From Pseudomonadota bacterium (GTDB taxonomy: Bacteria > Pseudomonadota > Alphaproteobacteria > Rhizobiales > Methylopilaceae), in assembly GCA_023388965.1 (NCBI GenBank), contig JAEWFF010000012.1, forward strand, positions 1-32,121: a stretch of DNA of 32,121 bases, read 5' to 3'. The notes under the pieces were generated by a model, which was not told where the DNA came from, searched no databases, and worked only from the letters and a program-made list of their open reading frames with translations. This document shows positions 7,463 to 15,284 of the stretch, piece after piece. The translations under genes and the position numbers were made by a program. Numbering within the stretch: position 1 is the first letter of the stretch; each line of letters starts with the position of its first letter.

Positions 7463-8641
7463 ATGCCGCCCATTCCGCGCCTGCGCGATTACGCTGGCCC
7501 TCATGTTCTCAGCTATGGATTCCGGCTGTTTTATCTCATCGGCGCGCTGTTTTCGGGCCTGTCCGTCCTCGTCTGGTTGGCCATGCTGGGCGGCGATCCG
7601 CCGCGCATCGGCGTCTTTGAGGCACGGGACTGGCATATCCACGAACTCCTGTTCGGTTTCCTGCCCGCAATCATCGGCGGCTATGTGCTGACGGCGGTGC
7701 CGAACTGGACCGGCCGTTTCCCGGTGCAGGGCGCGCCGGTCGTCGTGCTTGCGCTGGTATGGGGTGCGGGGCGGATCGCGATCCTATTGTCGGGAGTGCT
7801 CGGCGCGGCGGCGACGATGGCGGTGGACTGCGCCTTTCTCGCACTTCTGATCGCGGCCGTGCTGCGCGAGATCGCGGCGAGCGGCAGTCCGAGAAATGGC
7901 GGCATCGCCGCCGTGGTGACGCTGCTGCTGGCCGGCAATGCGATCTTCCATATCGAAGCGTGGACCGGCGGCACATCGGACCTGGCCTGGCGCATCGGCG
8001 TCGCCACCGTGATCGGCCTGATTACGATGATCGCCGGGCGGATCGTGCCGAGCTTCACGCGCAACTGGCTGGCGCGCCGAAAGCCTGGCCCCTTGCCGCG
8101 CCCGATCGGGTGGTTCGACACGGTCTGTGTCGGGGCGGCGTTCGGCTCGCTCCTGTTCTGGTCGTTCATGCCTTATGGTGCGGCGGCCTCTGCGCCGCTC
8201 GCCGGAGCGGGCGTTCTTCATGCCGTGCGTCTTGTCCGTTGGGCGGGCTATCGCACTCTGCGCAATCCGCTCGTCTTCATCATGCATGTCGCCTATGCGT
8301 TCATCCCGGCAGGCTTCGTGCTGACGGCTTTCTCCGCCCTCGGCGCCGGCGCGCCGAGCGCGGGCGTGCATGCCTTCATGGCGGGCGCGGCGGGAACCAT
8401 GGTCCTTGCCGTCATGACGCGCACGAGCCTCGGCCTCACCGGCCGGGCCAGAAAAGCGGACACGGGAACGCAGATCGTCTACGCGCTCGTCGTGACCGGA
8501 GCCGTCCTGCGCATTCTTGCGGCCTTGTGGCCGGCATCTCCCGCGCTGCTCTATGCCGGGGGCGCGGCATGGGCCGCGGCCTATATCGGCTTCGTCGCCG
8601 TGTACTGGCGCGTGCTCACGGGTCCTCGCGCGGCTCCATGA
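7463..8641 (+). CDS. nnrS: NnrS family heme/copper membrane protein (copy 2)
   Basis: A 392-aa inner-membrane protein with the family signature in slightly varied form: WHIHELLFGF (around residues 56-65), then GGYVLTAVPNWTGRFP, and later GRIVPSFTRNWLARRKPG. About 12 hydrophobic helices are visible. NnrS proteins bind heme and copper and protect denitrifying cells from nitric oxide-related stress. The ATG at 7463 is preceded by GAGGAG. The gene heads a short plus-strand run followed by a DUF2249 gene and an NnrS-like membrane protein, and a Dnr-type site lies just upstream. The histidine-rich WHxHE motif is kept, so the protein should be functional. Confidence 0.92.
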   Translation: MPPIPRLRDYAGPHVLSYGFRLFYLIGALFSGLSVLVWLAMLGGDPPRIGVFEARDWHIHELLFGFLPAIIGGYVLTAVPNWTGRFPVQGAPVVVLALVWGAGRIAILLSGVLGAAATMAVDCAFLALLIAAVLREIAASGSPRNGGIAAVVTLLLAGNAIFHIEAWTGGTSDLAWRIGVATVIGLITMIAGRIVPSFTRNWLARRKPGPLPRPIGWFDTVCVGAAFGSLLFWSFMPYGAAASAPLAGAGVLHAVRLVRWAGYRTLRNPLVFIMHVAYAFIPAGFVLTAFSALGAGAPSAGVHAFMAGAAGTMVLAVMTRTSLGLTGRARKADTGTQIVYALVVTGAVLRILAALWPASPALLYAGGAAWAAAYIGFVAVYWRVLTGPRAAP

Positions 8642-8649
8642 TGTGGGAC

Positions 8650-8663
8650 TTGCCGCGCCGCAA
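8650..8663 (+). promoter_or_regulatory. Dnr-type site before the DUF2249 gene
   Basis: TTGCCGCGCCGCAA matches TTGCG-N4-CGCAA with one mismatch in the left half. A start site about 41 bases downstream would be near 8698, giving a leader of about 37 bases to the DUF2249 ATG at 8735. The spacing suits class II activation by a Crp/Fnr protein. Confidence 0.5.
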
Positions 8664-8734
8664 GGATGGAGCGGCACAGGCCTTCTAGCGTGGCAGGATG
8701 GGGTCGCGCGCGGCCGCCGGATCGGAGCTGCCAC

Positions 8735-8977
8735 ATGACGATTTCACCGGTATCGGATGCCATCATCGATGTGCGGGATATCGAGCCGCGTTTGCGGCAT
8801 TCCGTGATCTTCGGCGTATTTACCCGTCTGTATCCGGGCGAAAGCTTCGAACTTGTAAACGATCACGATCCGAGACCGCTTCGGCGGCATTTCGAGATGG
8901 AGCATCCGGGCACGTTTAGTTGGACTTATGCCGAAAGTGGCCCGGATGTGTGGCGTGTCCGAATCGGACGAGTCTGA
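8735..8977 (+). CDS. DUF2249 domain protein
   Basis: An 80-aa soluble protein that is essentially one DUF2249 domain. It starts with IIDVRDIEPRLRH, contains the conserved LVNDHDPRPLRRHFEME block in the middle and ends with a WTYAESGPDVWRVRI strand. The family's function is unproven; members are often encoded with denitrification, NO-stress and hemerythrin genes, and their fold resembles TusA-like small proteins. ATG 8735 is preceded by GGAGCT. The downstream membrane-protein gene overlaps its end by about 32 bp in another frame, so the two are probably made together. It could bind a small ligand or act as a partner of the membrane protein. That pairing is inference. Confidence 0.82.
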   Translation: MTISPVSDAIIDVRDIEPRLRHSVIFGVFTRLYPGESFELVNDHDPRPLRRHFEMEHPGTFSWTYAESGPDVWRVRIGRV

Positions 8978-10079
8978 AGAAGCGGATTCGTCGCGCAGCT
9001 TTCTCCTGTCGCGCATTCCGCTGCTGATCGGCGGGGCGGCGGCGCTTGTCCTCGGCCTGTGCACGGGTCTCGTCCGTATGGGCGTGAGTGCGCCGTTCGA
9101 TGCGCTCGCGGAATTCCACGGCCCGCTGCTGATCTGCGGATTTTTTGGCACATTGACGTCGCTTGAACGCGCGGCTGCGGCCAACCGCCCTTTCGCCTAT
9201 CTCGCGCCCTCTCTTTGTGTATCCGGAACGGCGCTCATCTTTGCCGGAGTGCCGATGGCAGGAGCCGCGCTCTACGCGCTCGCCGCGGCATTGGTGTGCG
9301 TACCCGCTCTCGGACGTGCGGCGCGCGAACGGAAACTGTTCGCGGTGACGCTGGCCGGACCGTCGTCGGCCTGGCTGGTCGGCAATCTGGTATGGCTTTC
9401 TGGCGCGCCGGTGCCGGATGCCGGCGGATTCTGGCTTATGTTTCTCGTTCTCGTCATCGGCGGTGAGCGGCTCGAATTCGGCCGCCCGCGGCCGCGCACC
9501 GCGCTCTTTCCGGCATTGTTCTGGACATCTCTTGCGCTGCTCGCCGCTGGTTCGTGGATGACGGTTTCGGATGCTTTGGGCGGCGCGCTGTTCGGCGCCG
9601 GGCTGTTTCTCAGCGCGCTGTGGATCGGCTGGCACGATCTGCGTCTGTGTCTGTCGCGCCGCAGCGGCAAAGGCCGGTTCATGGCCGTCAATCTGATGGC
9701 CGGCTGTGTCTGGCTCGGTATCGGCGGCCTGGTCCAGATGGTCGGCGCAGCCGGAACAAACGCCTTTGCATATGACATGACCATACATGCCGTCGTCATC
9801 GGCTTTGCGCTGTCCATGGTGTTCGCGCACGCGCTTCTCGTCTTCCCCGCGATTGTCCGGGCCGAGCTCGTGTTCTCGTTTGCCCTGTATGTGCCGGTCG
9901 CTCTGCTTCAGGCGGCAATTGCGTTGCGTCTGATCGGCGGTCTGATGCAATGGATGGAGGCGCGGATGCTGAGCGGGACGATGACGGTGCTCGCGCTGGT
10001 TCTGTTCGCGACCATCGTCGCAGCCGCGAGCCTGCGCGCGCGTTACATCGCCGCCGTCAGACAGCCGGTGCGTGCGTGA
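8946..10079 (+). CDS. NnrS-like multi-pass membrane protein of unknown function
   Basis: A 377-aa inner-membrane protein with about 11-12 hydrophobic segments. It lacks the WHAHE motif of NnrS but has a comparable pattern: H58 in EFHGPLLICGFFGTL followed by SLERA, and H281 and H295 in IHAVVIGFALSMVFAHA. Conserved membrane histidines of this type could ligate heme or copper as in NnrS; this is my inference, and I cannot name a family. The start is uncertain: ATG 8946, ATG 8928 and GTG 8955 are all possible, and none has a strong ribosome binding site because the gene begins inside the DUF2249 gene. Its 3' end overlaps the convergent hemN gene by 23 bp. Confidence 0.8.
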   Translation: MCGVSESDESEEADSSRSFLLSRIPLLIGGAAALVLGLCTGLVRMGVSAPFDALAEFHGPLLICGFFGTLTSLERAAAANRPFAYLAPSLCVSGTALIFAGVPMAGAALYALAAALVCVPALGRAARERKLFAVTLAGPSSAWLVGNLVWLSGAPVPDAGGFWLMFLVLVIGGERLEFGRPRPRTALFPALFWTSLALLAAGSWMTVSDALGGALFGAGLFLSALWIGWHDLRLCLSRRSGKGRFMAVNLMAGCVWLGIGGLVQMVGAAGTNAFAYDMTIHAVVIGFALSMVFAHALLVFPAIVRAELVFSFALYVPVALLQAAIALRLIGGLMQWMEARMLSGTMTVLALVLFATIVAAASLRARYIAAVRQPVRA

Positions 10080-11403
10080 CGCCGGCCGTTCCGAGATAGG
10101 CGTCGAAGGCGGCGGCGACGGCGCGTACCAGCGGCCGCGCTTCGTCGGTGACTTCAATCACCGTGCCGCACTGACGGATGAGGCCGTCCGCCACAAGACG
10201 TTCCAGCGCCGGTTCGATATCGTCAAGACCGTGGGCCCTGCCCATACGTTCCGGGCGCGCGAGATCGACACGGAAATCGCACATGATGCGTTCGATCAGA
10301 TCGCCGCGCATACGGTCGTCCTCGCTGAGCGCATAGCCCTTGGCGGCCGGCAGCAGGCCGGCCTCGATGCGTTGCGAATAGCGTAGGAGATGGACCTCGT
10401 TCTGGACATAACCCTGCGGCATGCGCCCGATGGCGGATGCGCCGAAACCGAACAGAGCATCGCTTGTATCCGTCGTATAGCCTTGAAAGTTGCGCCTCAG
10501 CATGCCGGCTGCGAGCGCCAGTGCCATGCTGTCGGTCGGCAGAGCGAAATGATCGAGGCCGATCCGTACATAACCGGCGGCGACAAGAGCCTCGCCGATG
10601 GCATTCTCCTGGTGGCCTCGCTCCTCGAATTGCGGAAGATCACCGGTCTCGATCTTGCGCTGGTGCTTCTTGAAGTCGGGCACATGGGCATAGCCGAACA
10701 CCGAGAAGCGATGCGGCCGCAGGATAAGCGCACGTTCGGCGGTGTCGAGGCACGAAGCCACCGTCTGGTGCGGCAGTCCGTAGATGAGGTCGAAGTTCAG
10801 CCTGCCGACGCCCGATGAGCGTAGAAGATCGACCGTCCCCAAAACGGTCTCGAAGCTCTGCACGCGATTGATGGCGGCCTGAACCTTTGGATCGAATGTC
10901 TGCACGCCGAGGCTGGCACGGGTGACGCCCGACGCGCCGAGCGCGTGCGCCATGTCGGCGGTGAGGGTGCGCGGATCGATCTCGACGGCGACCTCCGCGT
11001 CGTGCGCGATATCGAAGTGTTCGCGCATCGCGGCGACAAGACCGGAAAACTCGTCCGGACTCATGATCGTCGGCGTGCCGCCACCGAAATGCACATGGCT
11101 CACGGGAAGACGGTGCGGGATGCGGCTCGCGGTCAGTTCGATCTCGCGATGGAGCAGACCGACATAATTCGATACGGGATCCGTCTTCTGCGTGATCGTG
11201 GTGTGGCAGCCGCAATACCAGCACATCGAGCGGCAATAGGGTACATGCAGATAGAGGGAGCCGCGCGAGCCGGCCGGAAGTGCGCCGAGCCAGCCTCCGT
11301 AATGATCGGCGCCGATATCGGTGCCGAAGCGCGGCGCGGTCGGATAGCTCGTATAACGCGGCAGGCGCAGGCCGGCATAGCGGGATACGAGTTCGGGACG
11401 CAT
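10057..11403 (-). CDS. hemN: Oxygen-independent coproporphyrinogen III oxidase (HemN)
   Basis: A 448-aa radical SAM enzyme that decarboxylates coproporphyrinogen III to protoporphyrinogen IX without O2, supplying heme for NorCB and NnrS under anaerobiosis. The cluster motif CRSMCWYCGC gives C57, C61 and C64 for the 4Fe-4S/SAM site, with the extra cysteine typical of HemN. The LPRYTSYPTAP N-terminus, HFGGGTPT and NFDLIYGLPHQT blocks, and the C-terminal HemN domain (YTTDTSDALFGFGASAIG) are all present at normal length. ATG 11403 is chosen because GAGG precedes it by 8 bases; a TTG at 11424 is less likely. A Dnr-type site lies 64 bp upstream. The 3' end overlaps the convergent membrane-protein gene. 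Confidence 0.95.
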   Translation of the reverse strand: MRPELVSRYAGLRLPRYTSYPTAPRFGTDIGADHYGGWLGALPAGSRGSLYLHVPYCRSMCWYCGCHTTITQKTDPVSNYVGLLHREIELTASRIPHRLPVSHVHFGGGTPTIMSPDEFSGLVAAMREHFDIAHDAEVAVEIDPRTLTADMAHALGASGVTRASLGVQTFDPKVQAAINRVQSFETVLGTVDLLRSSGVGRLNFDLIYGLPHQTVASCLDTAERALILRPHRFSVFGYAHVPDFKKHQRKIETGDLPQFEERGHQENAIGEALVAAGYVRIGLDHFALPTDSMALALAAGMLRRNFQGYTTDTSDALFGFGASAIGRMPQGYVQNEVHLLRYSQRIEAGLLPAAKGYALSEDDRMRGDLIERIMCDFRVDLARPERMGRAHGLDDIEPALERLVADGLIRQCGTVIEVTDEARPLVRAVAAAFDAYLGTAGVTHAPAV

Positions 11404-11466
11404 CGGGAAAACCTCGTGGAGCAATTCTGACGGCCCGTATATGGCCGAAGAGCCGCTGCGCCTTCC

Positions 11467-11480
11467 TTGACCTCGCGCAA
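11467..11480 (-). promoter_or_regulatory. Dnr/FNR-type site before hemN
   Basis: TTGACCTCGCGCAA fits TTG-N8-CAA. A minus-strand start site about 41 bases away would fall near 11432, leaving a leader of about 29 bases to the hemN ATG at 11403. This geometry is what a class II Crp/Fnr-activated promoter would show. Confidence 0.65.
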
Positions 11481-11494
11481 TCCCTGCGCCGGTC

Positions 11495-11770
11495 CTAAGC
11501 CGCGCCGAACGGCTTCAGCGCATGAGCGGCAAGCACGATGACCCCGATGACGCAGAGATAAGCGTAGAACAGCGCCTGCCATCCGGCCGGGGCGTGCCGC
11601 AGATCGAGAAAGTTGCGCAGGATCGCGCCGGCCTTGAGACCGGAGAAAATCAGTACAGCCGCAATACCGGCGAGGCCGAATGCCGCGCCGTCTCCGGTCG
11701 TTGCCGTCCACATCGCCGCGAGCGTCAGCACGGTGACGAGCAGCCAAGTGCGTGTCAGGCGACCGGTCAT
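11495..11770 (-). CDS. norF: NorF, small membrane protein of NO reductase cluster
   Basis: A 91-aa protein with three hydrophobic segments (about residues 8-22, 28-45 and 65-88) and the motif SGLKAGAILRNFLDLRHAP. This resembles the cytochrome-oxidase subunit IV-like fold (COX4_pro) that NorF belongs to. NorF is encoded with NorE in many denitrifiers and supports full NO reductase activity; its exact role is not established. ATG 11770 overlaps the norE stop by 4 bp, so the two are coupled. Length and order match known norEF pairs. Confidence 0.85.
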   Translation of the reverse strand: MTGRLTRTWLLVTVLTLAAMWTATTGDGAAFGLAGIAAVLIFSGLKAGAILRNFLDLRHAPAGWQALFYAYLCVIGVIVLAAHALKPFGAA

Positions 11771-12372
11771 AGCCTCACCAGATAGACAATGGGGAACAGC
11801 ACGATCCAGATCACATCGACCATGTGCCAGAAGGCGGTGCCGCTCTCGATGTTCTCCAAACTGTCGTAACGGCAGAGCAGGCCGAGAATGAGGAGGCCGA
11901 GCACGACATGCAGCGCGTGGAAGCCGGTCGTCAGGAAATAAAGCGTCCAGAACGCATTGGTGTCGATGCCGATGCCGTGTTCGAACTTCGCGCCGTATTC
12001 GAATGCTTTGGCGACGAGGAATCCGGTCCCGACCACCATGGCCGCGAGCAGCATGGGGCGTGGATTTGCGCCGCGCTTTGCCGCTTCAAGCGCGCGGGCC
12101 GCAAGCCAGCCGCTGGTGACGAGCGCGAGCGTGGCCAATCCCGCGGCAATCGGATCGAGCACGGATTGCGAGGCGATATAGATGTCCGGCTTGAGGACGC
12201 GGATGGCGGCAAACCCGCCGAACAGCGCGCCGAACACCGCAAGCTCGCTGAGAATCAGGAGCCAGACCATCGGATTCCCTGGCAGGTCCGAGAGCGGGCC
12301 CCAGTCGTCTTCTTCTGCCGCCGTAAGGGCAATGACGCCCGCTTGCGCATCCATGTGCATACTGTCTGTCAT
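11767..12372 (-). CDS. norE: NorE, cytochrome c oxidase subunit III-like protein
   Basis: A 201-aa membrane protein related to heme-copper oxidase subunit III, with about five helices and the recognisable segments GNPMVWLLILSELAVFGALF, TLYFLTTGFHALHVVLGL and FWHMVDVIWIVLFPIVYLVRL. The HxxHV and WHMVDVIW motifs are typical of subunit III. NorE supports NO reductase expression or activity without being part of the catalytic core. ATG 12372 (protein start MTDSMHMD) is chosen because the upstream in-frame part lacks membrane or family character. The gene is divergent from norCBQD, and two Dnr-type sites lie in the shared 226-bp gap. Confidence 0.9.
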   Translation of the reverse strand: MTDSMHMDAQAGVIALTAAEEDDWGPLSDLPGNPMVWLLILSELAVFGALFGGFAAIRVLKPDIYIASQSVLDPIAAGLATLALVTSGWLAARALEAAKRGANPRPMLLAAMVVGTGFLVAKAFEYGAKFEHGIGIDTNAFWTLYFLTTGFHALHVVLGLLILGLLCRYDSLENIESGTAFWHMVDVIWIVLFPIVYLVRL

Positions 12373-12407
12373 AGGCCGACTTTGAGCATGGTGCGTGTCT
12401 GCGCTGT

Positions 12408-12421
12408 TTGCGGCAGCACAA
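12408..12421 (-). promoter_or_regulatory. Dnr/NnrR-type site nearest norEF
   Basis: TTGCGGCAGCACAA fits the TTG-N8-CAA consensus. A minus-strand start site about 41 bases away would fall at about 12373, directly at the norE ATG, so the norE transcript would have almost no leader or starts further off. It is separate from the second site 79 bp away that faces norC. Confidence 0.6.
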
Positions 12422-12486
12422 GGTCGGGCGGCCATTCGCGCATGCCGCGTCAAAAAGGCGCTGACACCTATGCGTACTTTGCGACC

Positions 12487-12500
12487 TTGCGCTCCCGCAA
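12487..12500 (+). promoter_or_regulatory. Dnr/NnrR-type site before norCBQD
   Basis: TTGCGCTCCCGCAA has perfectly matched arms TTGCG and CGCAA. The predicted plus-strand start site is near 12535, with a leader of about 64 bases to the norC ATG at 12599. It is one of the strongest matches in the window. Confidence 0.7.
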
Positions 12501-12598
12501 CGTTCACCTTCGGGCCATGCCTTAGCCCTCGCATGCGACCGGCGCTGCCGATCAATGCGGAGGGTTTTCATGGCGCATCATGCGAGGGGGCTGGGCAG

Positions 12599-13051
12599 AT
12601 GAGCGAGCGGTTTACGAAATCCGCCGCGCGGAACATTTTCTATGGCGGCTCCATCTTCTTCTTCGTCGTGTTCGTCGGCCTGACGGCGCAGAGCCATTGG
12701 CACATCGTGACGCATTCGACCGACACCGCGACGCTCACCGGCGATGTGGTGCGCGGCAAGCATGTCTGGGAAAAGCACGCCTGCATCAACTGCCATTCGC
12801 TGCTCGGCGAAGGTGCGTATTTCGCGCCCGAGCTCGGCAATGTCTGGAAGCGCTATGGCGGCGTCGACGATCCGGAAACGGCGCGCGAAACGCTCAAGGC
12901 GTGGATGCAGGCGCAGCCGACCGGCGTCGAAGGGCGCCGCCAGATGCCGCAATTCAATTTGACGGATGAGGAACTCGACGACCTCGTCGATTTCTTCGAA
13001 TGGACCAGCCGCATCGATACGCAGGGCTGGCCCCCGAACGACGCCGGTTAA
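12599..13051 (+). CDS. norC: Nitric oxide reductase cytochrome c subunit
   Basis: A 150-aa membrane-anchored cytochrome c that passes electrons to NorB. One N-terminal helix (about residues 12-31) anchors the periplasmic domain. The single heme site is CINCH, with C62, C65 and H66, and the likely second axial ligand is M116 in RRQMPQFNLTDEE. The LLGEGAYFAPELGNVWKRYG block is typical of NorC. ATG 12599 is preceded by GAGGGGG. norB starts 11 bases after the stop, so both subunits of the cNor complex are made from one transcript driven by the site at 12487-12500. Confidence 0.97.
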   Translation: MSERFTKSAARNIFYGGSIFFFVVFVGLTAQSHWHIVTHSTDTATLTGDVVRGKHVWEKHACINCHSLLGEGAYFAPELGNVWKRYGGVDDPETARETLKAWMQAQPTGVEGRRQMPQFNLTDEELDDLVDFFEWTSRIDTQGWPPNDAG

Positions 13052-13062
13052 GGAGACCAGTC

Positions 13063-14409
13063 GTGAAATACGAGACGCAAAAGATAGCATACTGGTACTT
13101 CGCCTGCGCGATGGTGCTGTTCGGCGTTCAGATCCTTGTCGGCACTCTGGCCGGTTTGGTCTACGTCCTGCCGAACACTCTGTCCGAACTGGTGCCCTTC
13201 AACATCATCCGCATGATCCATACGAATGCGCTGATCGTGTGGCTGCTGATGGGCTTTTTCGGATGTGCGTACTATCTCGTTCCGGAAGAGGCGGAGCGCG
13301 ATATCGAAAGTCCGACCCTGGCCTATATCCAGCTCGGGCTTCTGATGTTCGGCGCGCTCGCGGCGGTTGTCGGCTATCTGTTCGGCATTCACGAGGGGCG
13401 TGAATTCCTCGAACAGCCGCTCTGGATCAAGATCGCCATCGTCGTGGTCGCGCTGATCTTTCTCTACAATATCTCGATGACAGTGATGAAGGGTCGCAGG
13501 ACCGCGGTGACGAACGTGCTTCTCCTCGGTCTGTGGGGCATCGCCGTCTTCTGGCTGTTCGCGTTCTACGAGCCTGCCAACATCTCGCTCGACAAGGTGT
13601 ACTGGTGGTACATCGTCCATCTGTGGGTCGAAGGTGTGTGGGAACTCGTCATGGCCGCCGTATTGGCCTTCCTGATGATCAAGCTGACGGGTGTCGACCG
13701 CGAGGTCATCGAGAAATGGCTCTATGCCATCGTCGGGCTGGCGCTGTTCTCGGGCCTGCTCGGCACTGGCCACCATTATTACTGGATCGGCGCGCCCGGC
13801 TATTGGCAATGGGTCGGTTCCATCTTCTCGGCACTCGAAATCGCACCGTTCTTTGCCATGGTCGTCTTCGCCTTCACAATGATGTTCAAGGGACGCAAGG
13901 ACCATCCCAACCGCGCCGCGATGCTGTGGTCGGTCGGCTGTACGGTCGGCGCGTTCTTCGGCGCGGGCGTCTGGGGCTTCCTGCACACTCTGTCGTTCGT
14001 AAACTATTACACGCATGGAACGCAGCTCACGGCGGCGCATGGGCATCTCGCCTTTTTCGGCGCCTATGTGATGCTCAACCTCGCGCTCATCACTTATGCG
14101 ATGCCCTATCTGCGCGGCAAGGCGCCGTACAGTCAGGGGCTGAACATGCTGTCCTTCTGGATCATGACGGGCGCGATGACGGCGATGACATTCGCGCTCA
14201 CCTTCGCCGGGGCGATCCAGATCCATCTGCAGCGCGTGATGGGCATGTCCTATATGGAGGTGCAGGATCATATCGCGCCGTTCTACTGGGTGCGGCTCGG
14301 CTCGGGCGTGCTCGTTGTGATCGCCGCGCTCATGTTCCTGTGGTCGGTCTTCGGCCCGGTGCGTGAGCCGCGCATCGCCCGCGCCGCGCGTCTCCAGCCG
14401 GCAGAGTAA
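13063..14409 (+). CDS. norB: Nitric oxide reductase catalytic subunit (cNor type)
   Basis: A 448-aa inner-membrane heme-copper oxidase relative that reduces 2 NO to N2O at a heme b3/non-heme iron centre. About 12 helices are seen. Histidine ligands appear in RMIHTNALIVWLL (heme b), VHLWVEGVWELV (iron site), GTGHHYYW (iron site) and THGTQLTAAHGHLAFFGAY (hemes). The glutamates in EGVWE needed near the iron site are present. Length matches the short, cytochrome c-dependent form; the quinol-fused N-terminus of qNor is absent. The start is GTG 13063, with AAGGAGA upstream. norQ and norD follow for assembly. Confidence 0.98.
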   Translation: MKYETQKIAYWYFACAMVLFGVQILVGTLAGLVYVLPNTLSELVPFNIIRMIHTNALIVWLLMGFFGCAYYLVPEEAERDIESPTLAYIQLGLLMFGALAAVVGYLFGIHEGREFLEQPLWIKIAIVVVALIFLYNISMTVMKGRRTAVTNVLLLGLWGIAVFWLFAFYEPANISLDKVYWWYIVHLWVEGVWELVMAAVLAFLMIKLTGVDREVIEKWLYAIVGLALFSGLLGTGHHYYWIGAPGYWQWVGSIFSALEIAPFFAMVVFAFTMMFKGRKDHPNRAAMLWSVGCTVGAFFGAGVWGFLHTLSFVNYYTHGTQLTAAHGHLAFFGAYVMLNLALITYAMPYLRGKAPYSQGLNMLSFWIMTGAMTAMTFALTFAGAIQIHLQRVMGMSYMEVQDHIAPFYWVRLGSGVLVVIAALMFLWSVFGPVREPRIARAARLQPAE

Positions 14410-14418
14410 TGACACGGG

Positions 14419-14439
14419 CGTCGGGCGCTCTGCCCGGCG
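14419..14439 (+). other. Hairpin in the norB-norQ gap
   Basis: CGTCGGGC (14419-14426) pairs with GCCCGGCG (14432-14439), with one G-U pair and a 5-nt loop. No T-run follows. It may mark an mRNA processing or stability boundary that lets norCB be expressed above norQD, but this is only a structural observation. Confidence 0.35.
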
Positions 14440-14470
14440 TCGCCTCCCGCATCGATCCGGAGATTGAGTG

Positions 14471-15280
14471 ATGCATATCGTTCCGCCCGACGCCAAGCCC
14501 GCCGCGGACATTCCCTATTATCTGCCAGCCGCGGACGAATGCGCGCTGTTCGAGCACGCCTACCGGAACCAGCTTCCGGTTCTGCTCAAGGGGCCGACCG
14601 GATGCGGCAAGACGCGTTTCGTCGCGCATATGGCGGAAAAGCTCGGGCGGCCTCTTTATACCGTCTCGTGTCATGACGACCTGACGGCGGCCGACCTGAC
14701 CGGCCGTTATCTTCTGAAAGGCGGTGAGACGGTGTGGGCCGACGGGCCGCTGACGCGCGCGGTGCGCGAAGGCGCCATCGTCTATCTCGACGAAGTGGTC
14801 GAGGCCCGCAAGGATGTCACCGTCGTGCTTCATCCCGTGACCGACGACCGGCGCGTTCTGCCGGTCGAGCGGACCGGCGAACTGCTCGAAGCGCCACCGG
14901 AATTCATGGTCGTCGTGTCCTACAATCCCGGCTATCAGAATGTGCTCAAGGCGCTGAAGCCGTCCACGCGGCAGCGTTTCGTCGCCCTCGAATTCGGATT
15001 CCCCCCTCCCGATACCGAGACGTCCATCGTCGCGCATGAAAGTGGCCTTGCGCGCGATCGCTGCGTGCCGCTGGTGCGGATCGCAAACGCGCTGCGCGAT
15101 CTGAAGGGCCAGGACCTTGAAGAGGGTGCCTCGACGCGCCTCGTCATCCATGCCGCGACCTTGATCCGCGATGGTGTACGCATGGAAGCGGCCATTGAGG
15201 CGGCTTTGCTGCAGCCGCTGACCGACGAGCCAGACGTGCTTCAGGCGCTGGGCCGCGTGGCCGAGATCGCGCTCGGCTAG
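14471..15280 (+). CDS. norQ: NorQ, MoxR-type AAA+ ATPase for NO reductase activation
   Basis: A 269-aa AAA+ ATPase. Walker A is GPTGCGKT at residues 41-48, Walker B is IVYLDEV near 103-109, and the sensor region VVVSYNPGYQN is typical of the NorQ/CbbQ branch. With the VWA protein NorD it inserts or activates the non-heme iron centre of NorB after assembly. GTG 14468 and ATG 14471 are adjacent; ATG was preferred, and GGAG lies 8 bases upstream. norD begins 4 bases after the stop codon, so the pair is co-translated. Confidence 0.95.
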   Translation: MHIVPPDAKPAADIPYYLPAADECALFEHAYRNQLPVLLKGPTGCGKTRFVAHMAEKLGRPLYTVSCHDDLTAADLTGRYLLKGGETVWADGPLTRAVREGAIVYLDEVVEARKDVTVVLHPVTDDRRVLPVERTGELLEAPPEFMVVVSYNPGYQNVLKALKPSTRQRFVALEFGFPPPDTETSIVAHESGLARDRCVPLVRIANALRDLKGQDLEEGASTRLVIHAATLIRDGVRMEAAIEAALLQPLTDEPDVLQALGRVAEIALG

Positions 15281-15284
15281 AATT

